DNA of 64,000 bases from Enterovibrio norvegicus DSM 15893 (GCF_900115495.1 NZ_FOWR01000017.1:1-64000), one strand, 5' to 3'; positions 1 to 7,957 are shown, counted from the first letter of the stretch. Program-made: numbers and translations. The notes: generated by a model from the letters alone, not told the origin.

Positions 1-243
1 CTTCATGGCATGGTTTTCCAAACTGACGTCGGCAAACATTTTTTTGAGCTTGGCATTTTCTGCCTCTAGCTCCTTGATGCGCTTCAGTTCAGACGCGTCA
101 AGCCCACCATACTTGGCTTTCCAATTGTAATAAGTTGCGCTGCTGATGCCGTGTTGGCGACAAATATCGTCAACTTTCATGCCTGCGTCGGCTTCTTTGA
201 GGATCGTGACTATCTGTGATTCAGTAAACCGTGACTTCTTCAT
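1..243 (-). CDS. IS3-family transposase OrfA (cut by window edge)
   Basis: The first 81 residues of OrfA, the DNA-binding subunit made before the programmed frameshift that yields the OrfAB transposase of IS3 elements. It starts MKKSRFTESQIV, followed by the helix-turn-helix core DICRQHGISSATYYNWKAKY and then the leucine-zipper-like segment rich in ELEAENAKLKK. OrfA proteins are usually 85-100 residues, so only the last few codons are missing. The start ATG at 241-243 is preceded by AGGAGATCATC. The truncation is due to the window edge, not necessarily to decay. Confidence 0.85.
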   Translation of the reverse strand, partial: MKKSRFTESQIVTILKEADAGMKVDDICRQHGISSATYYNWKAKYGGLDASELKRIKELEAENAKLKKMFADVSLENHAMK

Positions 244-315
244 GATGATCTCCTGCTTTTTCTGTGGCAGAAAACTCCAGTTTAGACTGTCTCAGCATAG
301 GGGAAGTGGACACCA
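1..315 (-). mobile_element. End of an IS3-family insertion sequence
   Basis: The element carries a leftward orfA and continues past the left edge of the window. Its outer end is placed by inference. On the minus strand the sequence beginning TGGTGTCCACTT (about 304-315) has the TG start typical of IS3 termini and lies about 70 bases before the orfA start. The other end, the orfB transposase and any target duplication are outside the window, so intactness cannot be judged. Confidence 0.65.
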
Positions 316-1051
316 GCAATCCTCTGGTTCTAATTTCCCTCGTCGAGTATTCGGATGTTTTCCGGCCTTACCCATCTGGCTTTTCGAATATTGGTGTAAT
401 TTCTTAGCTGGCGCAGATTATCCCTTGCGGCGGGTCCCTTTGAGAAGAGACGTTCAGTGGCATTGTCAGCGGGAAATACTAACGCTGCTGAAACATCATA
501 ACCCGGCATGGAGCAATTGCTGCGCTACCATGGGTTAACCTAGCAGGGCTGTTCTCCACGTTGGCCTCTGTATGCGGTTTAAAGAACGCTTGGCTGGCTG
601 CATTCGCTTGCGCTTCCAGCGTTTTCTGACTGCAGACAAGGGCGTGTCCGAGGCGAGAAGAGAGTATTTGTTGCGGCTTCGAAACGCTATGGCTATGCAC
701 GCCTTTGGAACAGTACCCAAAAGGCTATGTTGCACTTTCATTCATTTCGTTTTTAATTTCACTTTTTCTATCTGAAAAAAGCCATTAAAAGGTTTGTTGT
801 GCGGTATAGGTAAATAGAGAAACGACAAAGCTATGAATGCTCCGTTATATATGATGATCATCGGTGAGATGAGGTTAAATAACTATGCTTAATATTTGGG
901 TGGCATTAGGAAATAAAAACATGCAAGTCGTATAGGAATTTATACTTGCACGTGGTCGATACGGATTTGTCGAGATCAGAATGAATAGGATGTTATTTTT
1001 CGTTTATACTTTTATATTATTTGGTCGTTTTTTCAAAGGTTAATTTTAAAT
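316..1051. other. Long stretch with no recognisable gene
   Basis: 736 bases between the insertion sequence end and the globin-fusion gene. Open frames exist on both strands at about 479-775, but they overlap each other, lack convincing ribosome-binding sites and match no family I know. The last 250 bases are AT-rich and probably hold the promoter of the downstream gene. The 440-760 part is GC-richer than its flanks and could be a remnant of a displaced gene or a multicopy extragenic sequence. Confidence 0.5.
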
Positions 1052-2236
1052 ATGGATACGATTGAATTGGTTGAGGAAAGCTTTGCGAAACTGCCCGACG
1101 GAAAGAAGTTCGCAGAGCTTTTCTATCAGCGGATTTCAGAGCATTCGCCACACCTGATGCCACTTTTCGCGAACACCTCGATGACAAAAATGGCCGACAA
1201 ACTGCTTGCCGCGTTGACGGCAATGGTTGCTGCTTTGCATGATCCGGAAAAGTTGCAGAATATGCTGGGACCGTTGGGGCAGCGGCACTTGTCTTACGGT
1301 GTGTTGGAGTCGCATTATTCGATAGTCGGTCAAACCCTGCTTCAGACGTTTGAGGAAGAGTTAGGCGAGGAATGGACGGATGACTATGCGGCTGCTTGGT
1401 CAGAGGTCTACAGCAACGCCGCTCAGATAATGCAAGAGGGTGCGGCAAAAGCGAAAGCGCAAAACCAAAGCACAACTGAGACAGTCAAGAAACCCATAAA
1501 AACAGGCGCTTTGGCGTGGCTTTATTCTCTGCCAGTGCCAAAGCTATTGATTTTGTGGTTGGCACTGTCGGTGGTTGTTTTGGAGATTGCCGCCATATAT
1601 GGGGTTCCGAATTGGACGAGGTTACTCAGTGCCTGCTCTTTGGTGCTGTTAATCATGACTATGCTACGAGGAAATAACGATGCAGAAAAAGCCGGAATCC
1701 TTGAGTGTTGGAAAACCATTGACAGCTCGCATGGCGTGAAAACATCCCGGGCGAGACAGATCGCGATGGAGCGCCTGAATGAAAAGAAATGCGCAATGAA
1801 CAGACTGGATCTGGCAGAAGTGTGTTTGATCAAAATATCATTGGATGGTTCTGACCTGAGTGATTCAAATCTGAGTGGGGCAGACCTAACGGAGTCATCG
1901 CTGGCGGGCGCGAACTTTACAAAAGCGCGATTAGACAAAGCGCTATTGGTGAGTGTCTATGCGCCGCAAGTAGACATGTCATTTGTCACCCTGGCCAAGG
2001 CTAACCTTTCATCATCCAATTTGGAAAAGGGCTCGTTTCTTTTCTGCAACATGAAAGGGGCCAATCTATCGGGTGCAAATTTGCAGGGCGCAAATCTAAC
2101 AGGCGTACTAATGGACAAAAATACCTACCTATCGGGTGCTGATCTTCGTGGGGCGATCATAGACGACAGCATGTTGGATCAAGCCTATACCATTGGAATG
2201 ATCAGGCCTGACGGGAGTGTGGTTACCGAGGTATAG
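1052..2236 (+). CDS. Globin domain fused to two membrane segments and pentapeptide repeats
   Basis: A 394-residue three-part protein. Residues 1-130 form a bacterial single-domain globin related to Vitreoscilla haemoglobin and neuroglobin: Phe39 in PLF fits CD1, and His79 in GQRHLSYGV fits the haem-binding proximal F8 histidine, followed by HYSIVGQTLL. Residues about 161-206 hold two hydrophobic segments (LLILWLALSVVVLEIAAIYG, then LLSACSLVLLIMTML). Residues about 251-375 are pentapeptide repeats of the A(D/N)LxG type, for example GADL and GANL, which fold as a right-handed beta helix. The globin and repeats probably both face the cytoplasm. A role in sensing or handling O2 or NO at the membrane is inference. 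The likely distal E7 position is Met47 rather than Gln or His. The gene stands alone. Confidence 0.85.
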   Translation: MDTIELVEESFAKLPDGKKFAELFYQRISEHSPHLMPLFANTSMTKMADKLLAALTAMVAALHDPEKLQNMLGPLGQRHLSYGVLESHYSIVGQTLLQTFEEELGEEWTDDYAAAWSEVYSNAAQIMQEGAAKAKAQNQSTTETVKKPIKTGALAWLYSLPVPKLLILWLALSVVVLEIAAIYGVPNWTRLLSACSLVLLIMTMLRGNNDAEKAGILECWKTIDSSHGVKTSRARQIAMERLNEKKCAMNRLDLAEVCLIKISLDGSDLSDSNLSGADLTESSLAGANFTKARLDKALLVSVYAPQVDMSFVTLAKANLSSSNLEKGSFLFCNMKGANLSGANLQGANLTGVLMDKNTYLSGADLRGAIIDDSMLDQAYTIGMIRPDGSVVTEV

Positions 2237-2536
2237 AATATATGAAAGGAGTCAGCTCTTTGATTTATGCTCAGATAATCAAAGCCGCTCGGACCATAAA
2301 CCATAAACCAAAAATCTGACTCCAATTCCTCTTCGAAGAACCAGCGTACTTTGCCGTGATGCAAGATCTTGTTCATCATGCTAAAACACTGAATAAGCGG
2401 TCACTGAAAATCGGCGACTGGGCAGCTAAGCGCGCTGCTTCTCACCAAAAATGCCCAACAAATACGCCTTAGCACGTTATTATAAGCCTCTTGGTTCATT
2501 CCAATATTCAACGTCGCACAAAAAGGAGTGCATAGC
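2237..2536. other. Intergenic region with nested inverted repeats
   Basis: 300 bases without a gene. Just after the globin-fusion stop codon lie two nested perfect 8-base inverted repeats: outer arms GGAGTCAG (2248-2255) and CTGACTCC (2316-2323), inner arms CTTTGATT (2258-2265) and AATCAAAG (2277-2284). A short direct repeat ACCATAAACC follows inside the outer loop. There is no T-tract, so it is not a standard terminator. The rest probably holds the promoter of the methyltransferase gene. Confidence 0.5.
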
Positions 2537-3136
2537 GTGAAACCACAGCAGGTAGGTCAGGCTTATAACCAAATTACTCACCTTTGGGAGAGTGAGCGCT
2601 TCAATATGAACAACGGTATTGAGCAGCACAAGAAAGCCATCGCGTTTGTTGATGCGCGAGGAAAAGCGCTGGATATTGGGTGTGGTTGCACAGGCCGTTT
2701 TATTGAGCTGTTGTCTCATGAAGGCTTTACGCCAACAGGGCTTGATGTATCGACCGAAATGCTAAAAATTGCGCAAAAGCGCTATCCTGATACCGACTTT
2801 GTTCTGGCGGATATTTGCGAATATACCCTGCCTGAAAAGTATGACTTTATTACTGGATGGGACAGCATTTGGCATATCCCGCTCTCGGAGCAACGCGCAG
2901 TACTCACCAAAATTGTTGAGAGTCTGAATGTGGGCGGTGTGTTTATCTTTTCTTTCGGCGGTACCGCCGCTGAGGGCGATCACACTGACGATTATATGGG
3001 GCCAGACGTTTACTATTCATCGTTAGGCACGAATGGCTTTTTGTCTTTGTTCATCGAACTAGGTTGTGTGATCAGACATTTGGAGTTTGATCAACATCCA
3101 GAGCTTCATACCTATCTGATTGTCCAAAAAGCGTAA
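2537..3136 (+). CDS. Class I SAM-dependent methyltransferase
   Basis: 199-residue soluble methyltransferase. Motif I is ALDIGCGCTGRF near residue 40, the acidic residue of motif II is in GLDVS, and the usual VGGVFIFSF strand follows. It belongs to the broad Methyltransf_11/25 group; the substrate cannot be read from sequence. I take GTG 2537 as start because AAAAGGAG (2521-2528) lies eight bases before it; an in-frame GTG at 2528 overlaps that ribosome-binding site. It is followed within 40 bases by a GNAT gene and both share one terminator, so they probably form a two-gene operon. Confidence 0.8.
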   Translation: MKPQQVGQAYNQITHLWESERFNMNNGIEQHKKAIAFVDARGKALDIGCGCTGRFIELLSHEGFTPTGLDVSTEMLKIAQKRYPDTDFVLADICEYTLPEKYDFITGWDSIWHIPLSEQRAVLTKIVESLNVGGVFIFSFGGTAAEGDHTDDYMGPDVYYSSLGTNGFLSLFIELGCVIRHLEFDQHPELHTYLIVQKA

Positions 3137-3176
3137 ACACGGCCCATTTCCGGCTCTTTACTCAGAGAGAGGCATC

Positions 3177-3734
3177 ATGACCTTAGAAACCACCAGACTC
3201 TTACTCAGGCAATGGAAAGAGGACGATTACTTACCGTTTGCCGCACTGAATGCAAACTCGGAGGTCATGCGCTATTTTCCGGCTCAATTATCTCGCTCAG
3301 AAAGTGATGCACTCGCAAAGCGATCACAGTCCCTTATTACGGAAAGAGGGTGGGGGTTCTGGGCGGTTGAGCTTAAAGCCACGGGGCAGTTCATTGGTTT
3401 AGTTGGCCTCCATACGCAAGACGAGAATAGTGGTATTCCTCAAGCGTCTCTTGTTGAAATCGGTTGGCGTTTAGCGTCAGAATTCTGGGGGAAAGGCTAC
3501 GCGTCTGAGGCTGCCGAGAGGGCATTAAGGTTTGCCTTTGACGAGCTTAATTTATCATCCGTATATGCGTTTACCGCGTTAGAGAATGTGCCCTCTCAGG
3601 GGGTGATGATAAAAATTGGCATGGCGGATAGCCATAATGACTTTGATCATCCGATGCTACCAAAAGGACATCCGCTAGAACGGCACTGTTTATACAAAAT
3701 CACGCGAGAGCAGTTTTTAGCCAAATATGAGTGA
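3177..3734 (+). CDS. GNAT acetyltransferase, RimJ/RimL type
   Basis: 185 residues. The N-terminus LETTRLLLRQWKEDDYLPF is the hallmark of RimJ/RimL-like GNAT enzymes, which acetylate N-terminal amino groups or small amines from acetyl-CoA. The acetyl-CoA loop is WGKGYASEA near residue 105. The start ATG 3177 follows AGAGAGAGG; the upstream extension of the frame overlaps the methyltransferase gene and is not needed. The substrate is unknown. It lies second in the putative operon and ends just before a strong terminator. Confidence 0.85.
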   Translation: MTLETTRLLLRQWKEDDYLPFAALNANSEVMRYFPAQLSRSESDALAKRSQSLITERGWGFWAVELKATGQFIGLVGLHTQDENSGIPQASLVEIGWRLASEFWGKGYASEAAERALRFAFDELNLSSVYAFTALENVPSQGVMIKIGMADSHNDFDHPMLPKGHPLERHCLYKITREQFLAKYE

Positions 3735-3747
3735 TGGGTTTTACGAA

Positions 3748-3788
3748 ATAAAAAAGCCGAGTGCATCACTGCACTCGGCTTTTTTTGT
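3748..3788. terminator. Bidirectional intrinsic terminator
   Basis: Perfect stem GCCGAGTGCA / TGCACTCGGC with a short loop, flanked by A-tract and T-tract on either side. It serves the GNAT gene on the plus strand and pyrC on the minus strand. Confidence 0.9.
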
Positions 3789-3801
3789 TGGTCAACGTGG
3801 C

Positions 3802-4830
3802 TTATTTCACTGTCCAACTAATGCTTTCGCCTGCGCGAATAGGCACAACAACATCTGAACCAAACGGCATGGTGTCGGCAACTGACCACTCTTCTTTGGT
3901 CAGTGTTACTGTGTCACTGTTACGTGGAAGGCCATAGAAGTCTGGGCCGTTTTGGCTTGCAAACGCTTCAAGGTTTTCCAGCTTGCCTTCTTGCTCAAAC
4001 ACTTCAGCGTAAAGTTCAAGTGCGGCGTGTGCGGTATAAGAGCCAGCACAACCACAGGCTGCTTCTTTTGCACCTTTAGCGTGCGGTGCTGAGTCAGTAC
4101 CCAGGAAGAACTTTTTGCTGCCGCTGGTGGCCGCTTCGACCAAGGCTTTTTGGTGTGTGTTGCGTTTTAGGATCGGCAAGCAGTAGAAGTGAGGCTTGAT
4201 GCCACCGACCAGCATGTGGTTGCGGTTATACATCAGGTGATGTGCTGTGATGGTTGCAGCAACATTGTCGTTGGCATTTTTCACAAAGCTTGCAGCGTCC
4301 GAGGTGGTGATGTGCTCTAGAACGATTTTTAGCCCTGGGAAATCGTTAACGATAGGGGCTAATACGGTATCGAGGAATGCTTTTTCACGGTCAAAAATAT
4401 CAACGTCATGGGTGGTCACTTCACCGTGGATAAGAAGCAGCATACCCACTTCTTGCATCGCTTCTAACACTGGGTAGATATTGCGTGCAGAGGTAACCCC
4501 TGAATCTGAGTTCGTTGTAGCACCGGCAGGGTAAAGTTTCGCTGCTACAACCGCGCCTGATGCTTTTGCTTTTTTAATTTCGTCAGGGGTGGTGTTGTCG
4601 GTGAGGTATAAAGCCATGAGAGGCTCGAACTGTGCAGAAGGCTTTTCGGCCATGATGCGATCACGGTAGGCGATAGCCATTTCGGTGTTGGTAACAGGAG
4701 GAACAGTGTTTGGCATGATGAGCGCGCGACCATTGTAGCGGCTGATGTCTTTGACGGTATTTGTCAGTACGTCACCATCGCGAAGGTGAACATGCCAGTC
4801 GTCAGGGCGTGTAATTGTTAGTGTGGTCAT
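3802..4830 (-). CDS. pyrC: Dihydroorotase
   Basis: 342 residues, the length of the class II enzyme of E. coli (about 348). It closes carbamoyl-aspartate to dihydroorotate in pyrimidine synthesis in the cytoplasm. The zinc ligands are visible: DWHVHLR (His13, His15), the carboxylated lysine in AAKLYPAG, histidines in LIHGEV and LEHITT, and the catalytic Asp in GTDSAPH. The start ATG is preceded by a strong GGAGGG. A PurR-like operator lies about 65 bases upstream, and the leader can fold so that the ribosome-binding site is paired. Confidence 0.97.
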   Translation of the reverse strand: MTTLTITRPDDWHVHLRDGDVLTNTVKDISRYNGRALIMPNTVPPVTNTEMAIAYRDRIMAEKPSAQFEPLMALYLTDNTTPDEIKKAKASGAVVAAKLYPAGATTNSDSGVTSARNIYPVLEAMQEVGMLLLIHGEVTTHDVDIFDREKAFLDTVLAPIVNDFPGLKIVLEHITTSDAASFVKNANDNVAATITAHHLMYNRNHMLVGGIKPHFYCLPILKRNTHQKALVEAATSGSKKFFLGTDSAPHAKGAKEAACGCAGSYTAHAALELYAEVFEQEGKLENLEAFASQNGPDFYGLPRNSDTVTLTKEEWSVADTMPFGSDVVVPIRAGESISWTVK

Positions 4831-4850
4831 TAAGGCGTCCCTCCATAGCT

Positions 4851-4867
4851 AAAATATCGGATTGGAG
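4851..4867 (-). promoter_or_regulatory. Possible leader hairpin covering the pyrC ribosome-binding site
   Basis: In the pyrC mRNA, CUCCA (plus-strand 4863-4867 complement) can pair with UGGAG (complement of 4851-4855), which contains the Shine-Dalgarno sequence. In E. coli, pyrC is controlled by start-site switching that includes or omits the 5' arm of such a hairpin. The stem here is only 5 bp with a 7-base loop, so this is a weak analogy. Confidence 0.35.
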
Positions 4868-4892
4868 CCTGTCAGCAAGGAATGTGAGAAAA

Positions 4893-4908
4893 AAGCAAAC
4901 GCTTGCGC
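4893..4908 (-). promoter_or_regulatory. PurR-like operator upstream of pyrC
   Basis: The sequence AAGCAAACGCTTGCGC matches 13 of 16 positions of the PurR consensus ACGCAAACGTTTGCGT, including the central CAAACG. PurR is an established repressor of pyrC in enteric bacteria. A -10-like TATTAT on the minus strand (4921-4926) lies just upstream of the site. Confidence 0.65.
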
Positions 4909-5204
4909 TCAGGCGGCAGGATAATAGAGTAAAAGCCGCGGTATTTCATCTTCTTTCTCATGTAAGTGTCATGTCGGTCGGCAATCAAATGCGTTCATGC
5001 CGTTTAAAAAGTCATGCGGCATGTCTTTGTTTTTTCAGTCTTGGTAAGGCGTTTAAACGTAACAAAGTCGGCAGTGTCAGCGGCTTTTCTAACATATGAA
5101 GGTGTAAATAATTCTTGCAGGGTGCGTTCAACAATTGAGCGATTGTTCCTGATTTGGACTATTCTGCTTTTTATAATGAATTGAAAATGCTTGGAGTTTT
5201 TTGA
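4909..5204. other. Gene-free region between pyrC and a conserved small gene
   Basis: Probably holds the pyrC promoter and the promoter of the rightward gene. A TATAAT hexamer at 5172-5177 lies 28 bases before the start codon at 5205, but no convincing -35 is found at standard spacing. An open frame across 4815-5099 has no ribosome-binding site and is not supported. Confidence 0.5.
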
Positions 5205-5543
5205 ATGGGAAGCGCGTCTCTTGTACCTGAAGGAATGAAGTTAAGTATTATCTGTCGCCTTGAACCAGGATGCCTTGGACCTCAAGGGGCAAGCAAAATC
5301 GATGATTTTTGTCAGTACATTGAACAAGAAATGCTGACACTAAACACCGATTACATTGCTTTGAATGTGGTACCAAGAAACGACAAAAGCCTTCCAGAGA
5401 TGCAGTTTAATGTGATGGGTAAAAAAATGAGCCGCGCACAAGCTTCTCAGTATCTGTCACGCTTAGAGAAAAGCCTGGATGATTTCGAGGCCTCGCTTGA
5501 GGGTAAGCTTGAAACATTGATCGACAAATACATGGGGTATTAG
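5205..5543 (+). CDS. Conserved protein of unknown function, 112 residues
   Basis: A small soluble protein that I cannot assign to a function. It has a distinctive N-terminal block, CRLEPGCLGPQG, then VVPRNDKSLPEMQF, and a C-terminal amphipathic helix (LEKSLDDFEASLEGKLETL). The look is of a conserved gammaproteobacterial family rather than a chance frame, and codon use matches its neighbours. The start ATG follows TTGGAG nine bases upstream. A terminator follows at once, so it appears monocistronic. Confidence 0.75.
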   Translation: MGSASLVPEGMKLSIICRLEPGCLGPQGASKIDDFCQYIEQEMLTLNTDYIALNVVPRNDKSLPEMQFNVMGKKMSRAQASQYLSRLEKSLDDFEASLEGKLETLIDKYMGY

Positions 5544-5590
5544 TTTCCTTTACCCAACGCGCAACAGGTTTTAGAACGTCACTCAACTGG

Positions 5591-5618
5591 CAACGGACTG
5601 TTGAAGTCCGTTGGTTTT
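5591..5618 (+). terminator. Intrinsic terminator
   Basis: CAACGGACT / AGTCCGTTG stem with a short loop followed by GTTTTT, about 50 bases after the 112-residue gene. Confidence 0.85.
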
Positions 5619-5728
5619 TCTCCCCATTTCCACACTCATAAACAAAAACCATGCTTCTGCATGGGGGGCAAATGTTATAACGCCTTCATGCCTATTCCCC
5701 ATTCACTTGATTTCCGCGCTGTACACTT

Positions 5729-6102
5729 ATGATCACATTCAATGGAAAGTACTTTCTCGCAAGTATGGTATTGCTCGCTGTTCTTATTGGCATTGCTTTG
5801 TTTGTGAAAGATAGCTTTGTTCGCCCGTTTCTGGGGGATGTATTGGTCGTGGTATGGATGTATGCGTTTCTCGCGGCATTTCTTTTGGTTCGCCCTTTGG
5901 TGTTGTCGTTGTTGTGCTGGTGTTCGCGTACTGTGTTGAGATTGGCCAATATTTTCGTTTTGTTGAAGTGGTTGGCCTGCAAAGTAATAAACTTGCGAGC
6001 ATTGTTATCGGTTCAACATTCGATTGGCTTGATCTACTGGCTTATACGCTAGGGTGGGGTGTGATTTGGGTGTTTCAAAAACAACAGGGAAAAGAAGTAT
6101 GA
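5729..6102 (+). pseudogene. DUF2809 family membrane protein, split by a frameshift
   Basis: Two overlapping frames together make one DUF2809 protein. The first (from ATG 5729) gives MITFNGKYFLASMVLL, then FVRPFLGDVLVVVWMYAFLAAFLLV, typical of the N-terminal half. The second frame, ending at 6102, gives VFAYCVEIGQYFRFVEVVGL, then SNKLASIVIGSTFDWLDLLAY, the conserved C-terminal half. The switch must occur at about 5885-5915 and is a -1 shift, equal to loss of one base. The family consists of small inner-membrane proteins of unknown function with about four helices. A disrupted gene, a sequencing error in the TTTCTTTTGG / CCCTTTGG run, or a real recoding site are all possible. The stop overlaps the next start (GTATGA). 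Confidence 0.8.
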
Positions 6103-6413
6103 TCGCAAGGGAATGGAAAGCGACGTGTCCAAAGAAGCACGAAGAAGGGTTTATTGGATATCTGTACGAAACGGGTGTGAAAGAGTCGTCTGAGACACCT
6201 GGATTTCTCGGCGCGCAAATATTTCAACGGGACGTGGATGAGGGCGTTGAAATTACGCTAATAACGTATTGGGAAGCGCTCGAATGTATTACTGCATTTG
6301 CTGGTGAGAATATCGACGTGGCTAAATTATACCCTGAGGATGCTCACTACGAGCTGGTGCCTGATCGCCATGTGAATCACTACCACGTGGTTGAAAACAC
6401 GTGGCAGCGATAA
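6099..6413 (+). CDS. Antibiotic-biosynthesis-monooxygenase-like (ABM fold) protein
   Basis: 104 residues that resemble dimeric alpha/beta-barrel ABM proteins: ETPGFLGAQIFQRDVDEGVEIT, then TYWEALECITAFAGENIDVAKLYPED. Members act as small monooxygenases or have no known reaction; the substrate cannot be predicted. The ATG at 6099 overlaps the stop of the DUF2809 gene by four bases (ATGA type), with GGGAAAAGAAG as ribosome-binding site, so translation was presumably coupled to the upstream gene. Confidence 0.7.
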   Translation: MIAREWKATCPKKHEEGFIGYLYETGVKESSETPGFLGAQIFQRDVDEGVEITLITYWEALECITAFAGENIDVAKLYPEDAHYELVPDRHVNHYHVVENTWQR

Positions 6414-6421
6414 AGCAGCAA

Positions 6422-7192
6422 TTAAGACTTTTTCACACAGACTAATAGCGCATTACCAGATGCGTTATCCAAAGGAATGATTTTGTCGTAATCGTGCTCG
6501 AACATGTAAACATCAAAGTAAGGCGCAAGCAGCGTTTGTAGCTCGCTAAAGCTCACTGCAACCATCGGGTGTTCGTCATGCCAGATTTGCGTTTCGTCAT
6601 CGATTGTTTTCTCGATGTTCAATCGTAGCGATTGCTTTTCGCCTTCGCCGCCGTAATGCCAGCATGATTGAAACACAAAATGGCTTCCCTCGTTGTCAGC
6701 ACTGTGACGAACAAACGAATCATTGTTGATCTTGTCTTTGTCCACCGCATTAAAACAAAAAATGCCTTCAGGGCTCAGTGCGTGATAGACGCTTTCAATC
6801 AAGGCTTTTAAGCGTGCAATCTCACCGCTGTAGTGCATGGAATACAAGAAGCAGGTGATCAGATCTGTTGGTTCATCCACCGCGAAAGTACACATATCTT
6901 GAAGCGAAAACTGGGCTTCAGGGCAACGTGTTTGCGCGATGTCGAGCATGGGTTGGTTGATGTCCAATCCACTGCTTTGATAGCCATAGTCAAGGAAATA
7001 GCGAACATGCGGGCCTGTACCACAAGCAAGGTCAAGGTGGCGGTTTCCCTTGTTTCCAAACAGTTGATGCAGCCTTTGAATGGTTTGACTTTGTGCTTCG
7101 TAGTTGATGTCGACGCACATCAAATCATAGTAGCCAGACAAATCGGTATAGAGAGCATTAGACGACGCTTCAGAGGACGTGTTGAACGACAT
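6422..7192 (-). CDS. Class I SAM-dependent methyltransferase
   Basis: 256 residues. Motif I is HLDLACGTGPHVRYF near residue 53, the acidic ribose-binding residue is in GLDINQPML, and the strand SPEGIFCFNAV follows. The C-terminal third (HYGGEGEKQSLRL, DDETQIWHDEHP) is an inserted beta-sheet typical of small-molecule methyltransferases of the Methyltransf_25 group. The substrate is unknown. The gene converges on the ABM-like gene with only eight bases between stop codons. Confidence 0.8.
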   Translation of the reverse strand: MSFNTSSEASSNALYTDLSGYYDLMCVDINYEAQSQTIQRLHQLFGNKGNRHLDLACGTGPHVRYFLDYGYQSSGLDINQPMLDIAQTRCPEAQFSLQDMCTFAVDEPTDLITCFLYSMHYSGEIARLKALIESVYHALSPEGIFCFNAVDKDKINNDSFVRHSADNEGSHFVFQSCWHYGGEGEKQSLRLNIEKTIDDETQIWHDEHPMVAVSFSELQTLLAPYFDVYMFEHDYDKIIPLDNASGNALLVCVKKS

Positions 7193-7382
7193 AATAACCT
7201 GGAGGCTTGAGCCGAAAAATTGGGGTGGCGCATAGTATACTAATCGAACGAAAATGCGAAGTGTGTCACATCAAAAGATTCGCTGTTTTCATTCATTTTT
7301 CCTCTATATGGTTTCGCGTTTACTATCTTGAATACAGCACATGCATGCTACTGAAACAAAGAAGTAGATAGAGGACAACACA

Positions 7383-7847
7383 TTGGATAACCTCGTTATT
7401 TCGTCGCTGTGTTTGGAAGACAAGCGCGCGATATTTGAATTTCTTCAAGATCCTGTGGTGATGCGATTTCTTGGCCCTCGAAGGCCTTTGACCGATGAAG
7501 AAGCATCAGAATGGTTCGAATTGGAATTGAACGCTGCAACGCGGCATGTATTCCGCACAAAAGACACGAATGATCTCGTCGGATTTTGCGGGGTAAAAGT
7601 CATCGATGGCGTTGAAGATTTTGCTTATTTTTTGCTAAAAGCACACTGGGGGAAAGGCTACGCTGCGGACATGTGTCGCATGGCGGTAGATAAACTGCCG
7701 GACACAACGGATTTAGACAAGGTGCAGGTGTTTATCGCCAATGACAATACAGCGAGCCGAGCGGTTGCAAGGAAGTTGGGCTGGCTTTGTGTTTGTGAAT
7801 CAGAAAATCAGTATGAAAAAGGGCACCGTTATCGCATCAAGCGATAA
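7383..7847 (+). CDS. GNAT acetyltransferase
   Basis: 154 residues with the acetyl-CoA loop HWGKGYAADM near residue 90 and the C-terminal NDNTASRAVARKLGW motif shared by RimJ/RimL-like enzymes. The best start is TTG 7383, preceded by AGAGGAC eight bases upstream; no ATG gives a complete N-terminus. The substrate is unknown. It has about 190 bases of upstream sequence and seems to be transcribed alone. Confidence 0.8.
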   Translation: MDNLVISSLCLEDKRAIFEFLQDPVVMRFLGPRRPLTDEEASEWFELELNAATRHVFRTKDTNDLVGFCGVKVIDGVEDFAYFLLKAHWGKGYAADMCRMAVDKLPDTTDLDKVQVFIANDNTASRAVARKLGWLCVCESENQYEKGHRYRIKR

Positions 7848-7957
7848 ACGAGACCAGGCAATAAGCGAGACAGGCACTTTTTTGCGAGCACTTTTTGCTT
7901 AGGTGGGGGCAGGAGCATAGTGCCGCGAAGCCACTGTGAACGATGAAAAATAGCGCA

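Noticed and set aside
479-775. Small genes of 67-73 residues on both strands
   Set aside because: The frames overlap each other on opposite strands, lack ribosome-binding sites and show no recognisable domain.
1017-1475. 152-residue frame on the minus strand
   Set aside because: It lies antisense inside the well-supported globin-fusion gene.
2440-3740. Methyltransferase and GNAT genes as integron cassettes (attC-like GCCCAAC near 2453)
   Set aside because: A RYYYAAC-like string is present, but no matching GTTRRRY core or long paired arms follow within the expected 150 bases, and the two genes share a terminator and normal spacing.
5154-5177. Promoter TTGGAC...TATAAT before the 112-residue gene
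   Set aside because: The spacer is only 12 bases, too short for sigma-70; only the -10 hexamer is worth noting.
5692-6002. Minus-strand frames over the DUF2809 region
   Set aside because: They are antisense to two frames that match DUF2809; low-complexity Thr/Asn-rich translations are typical of shadow frames.
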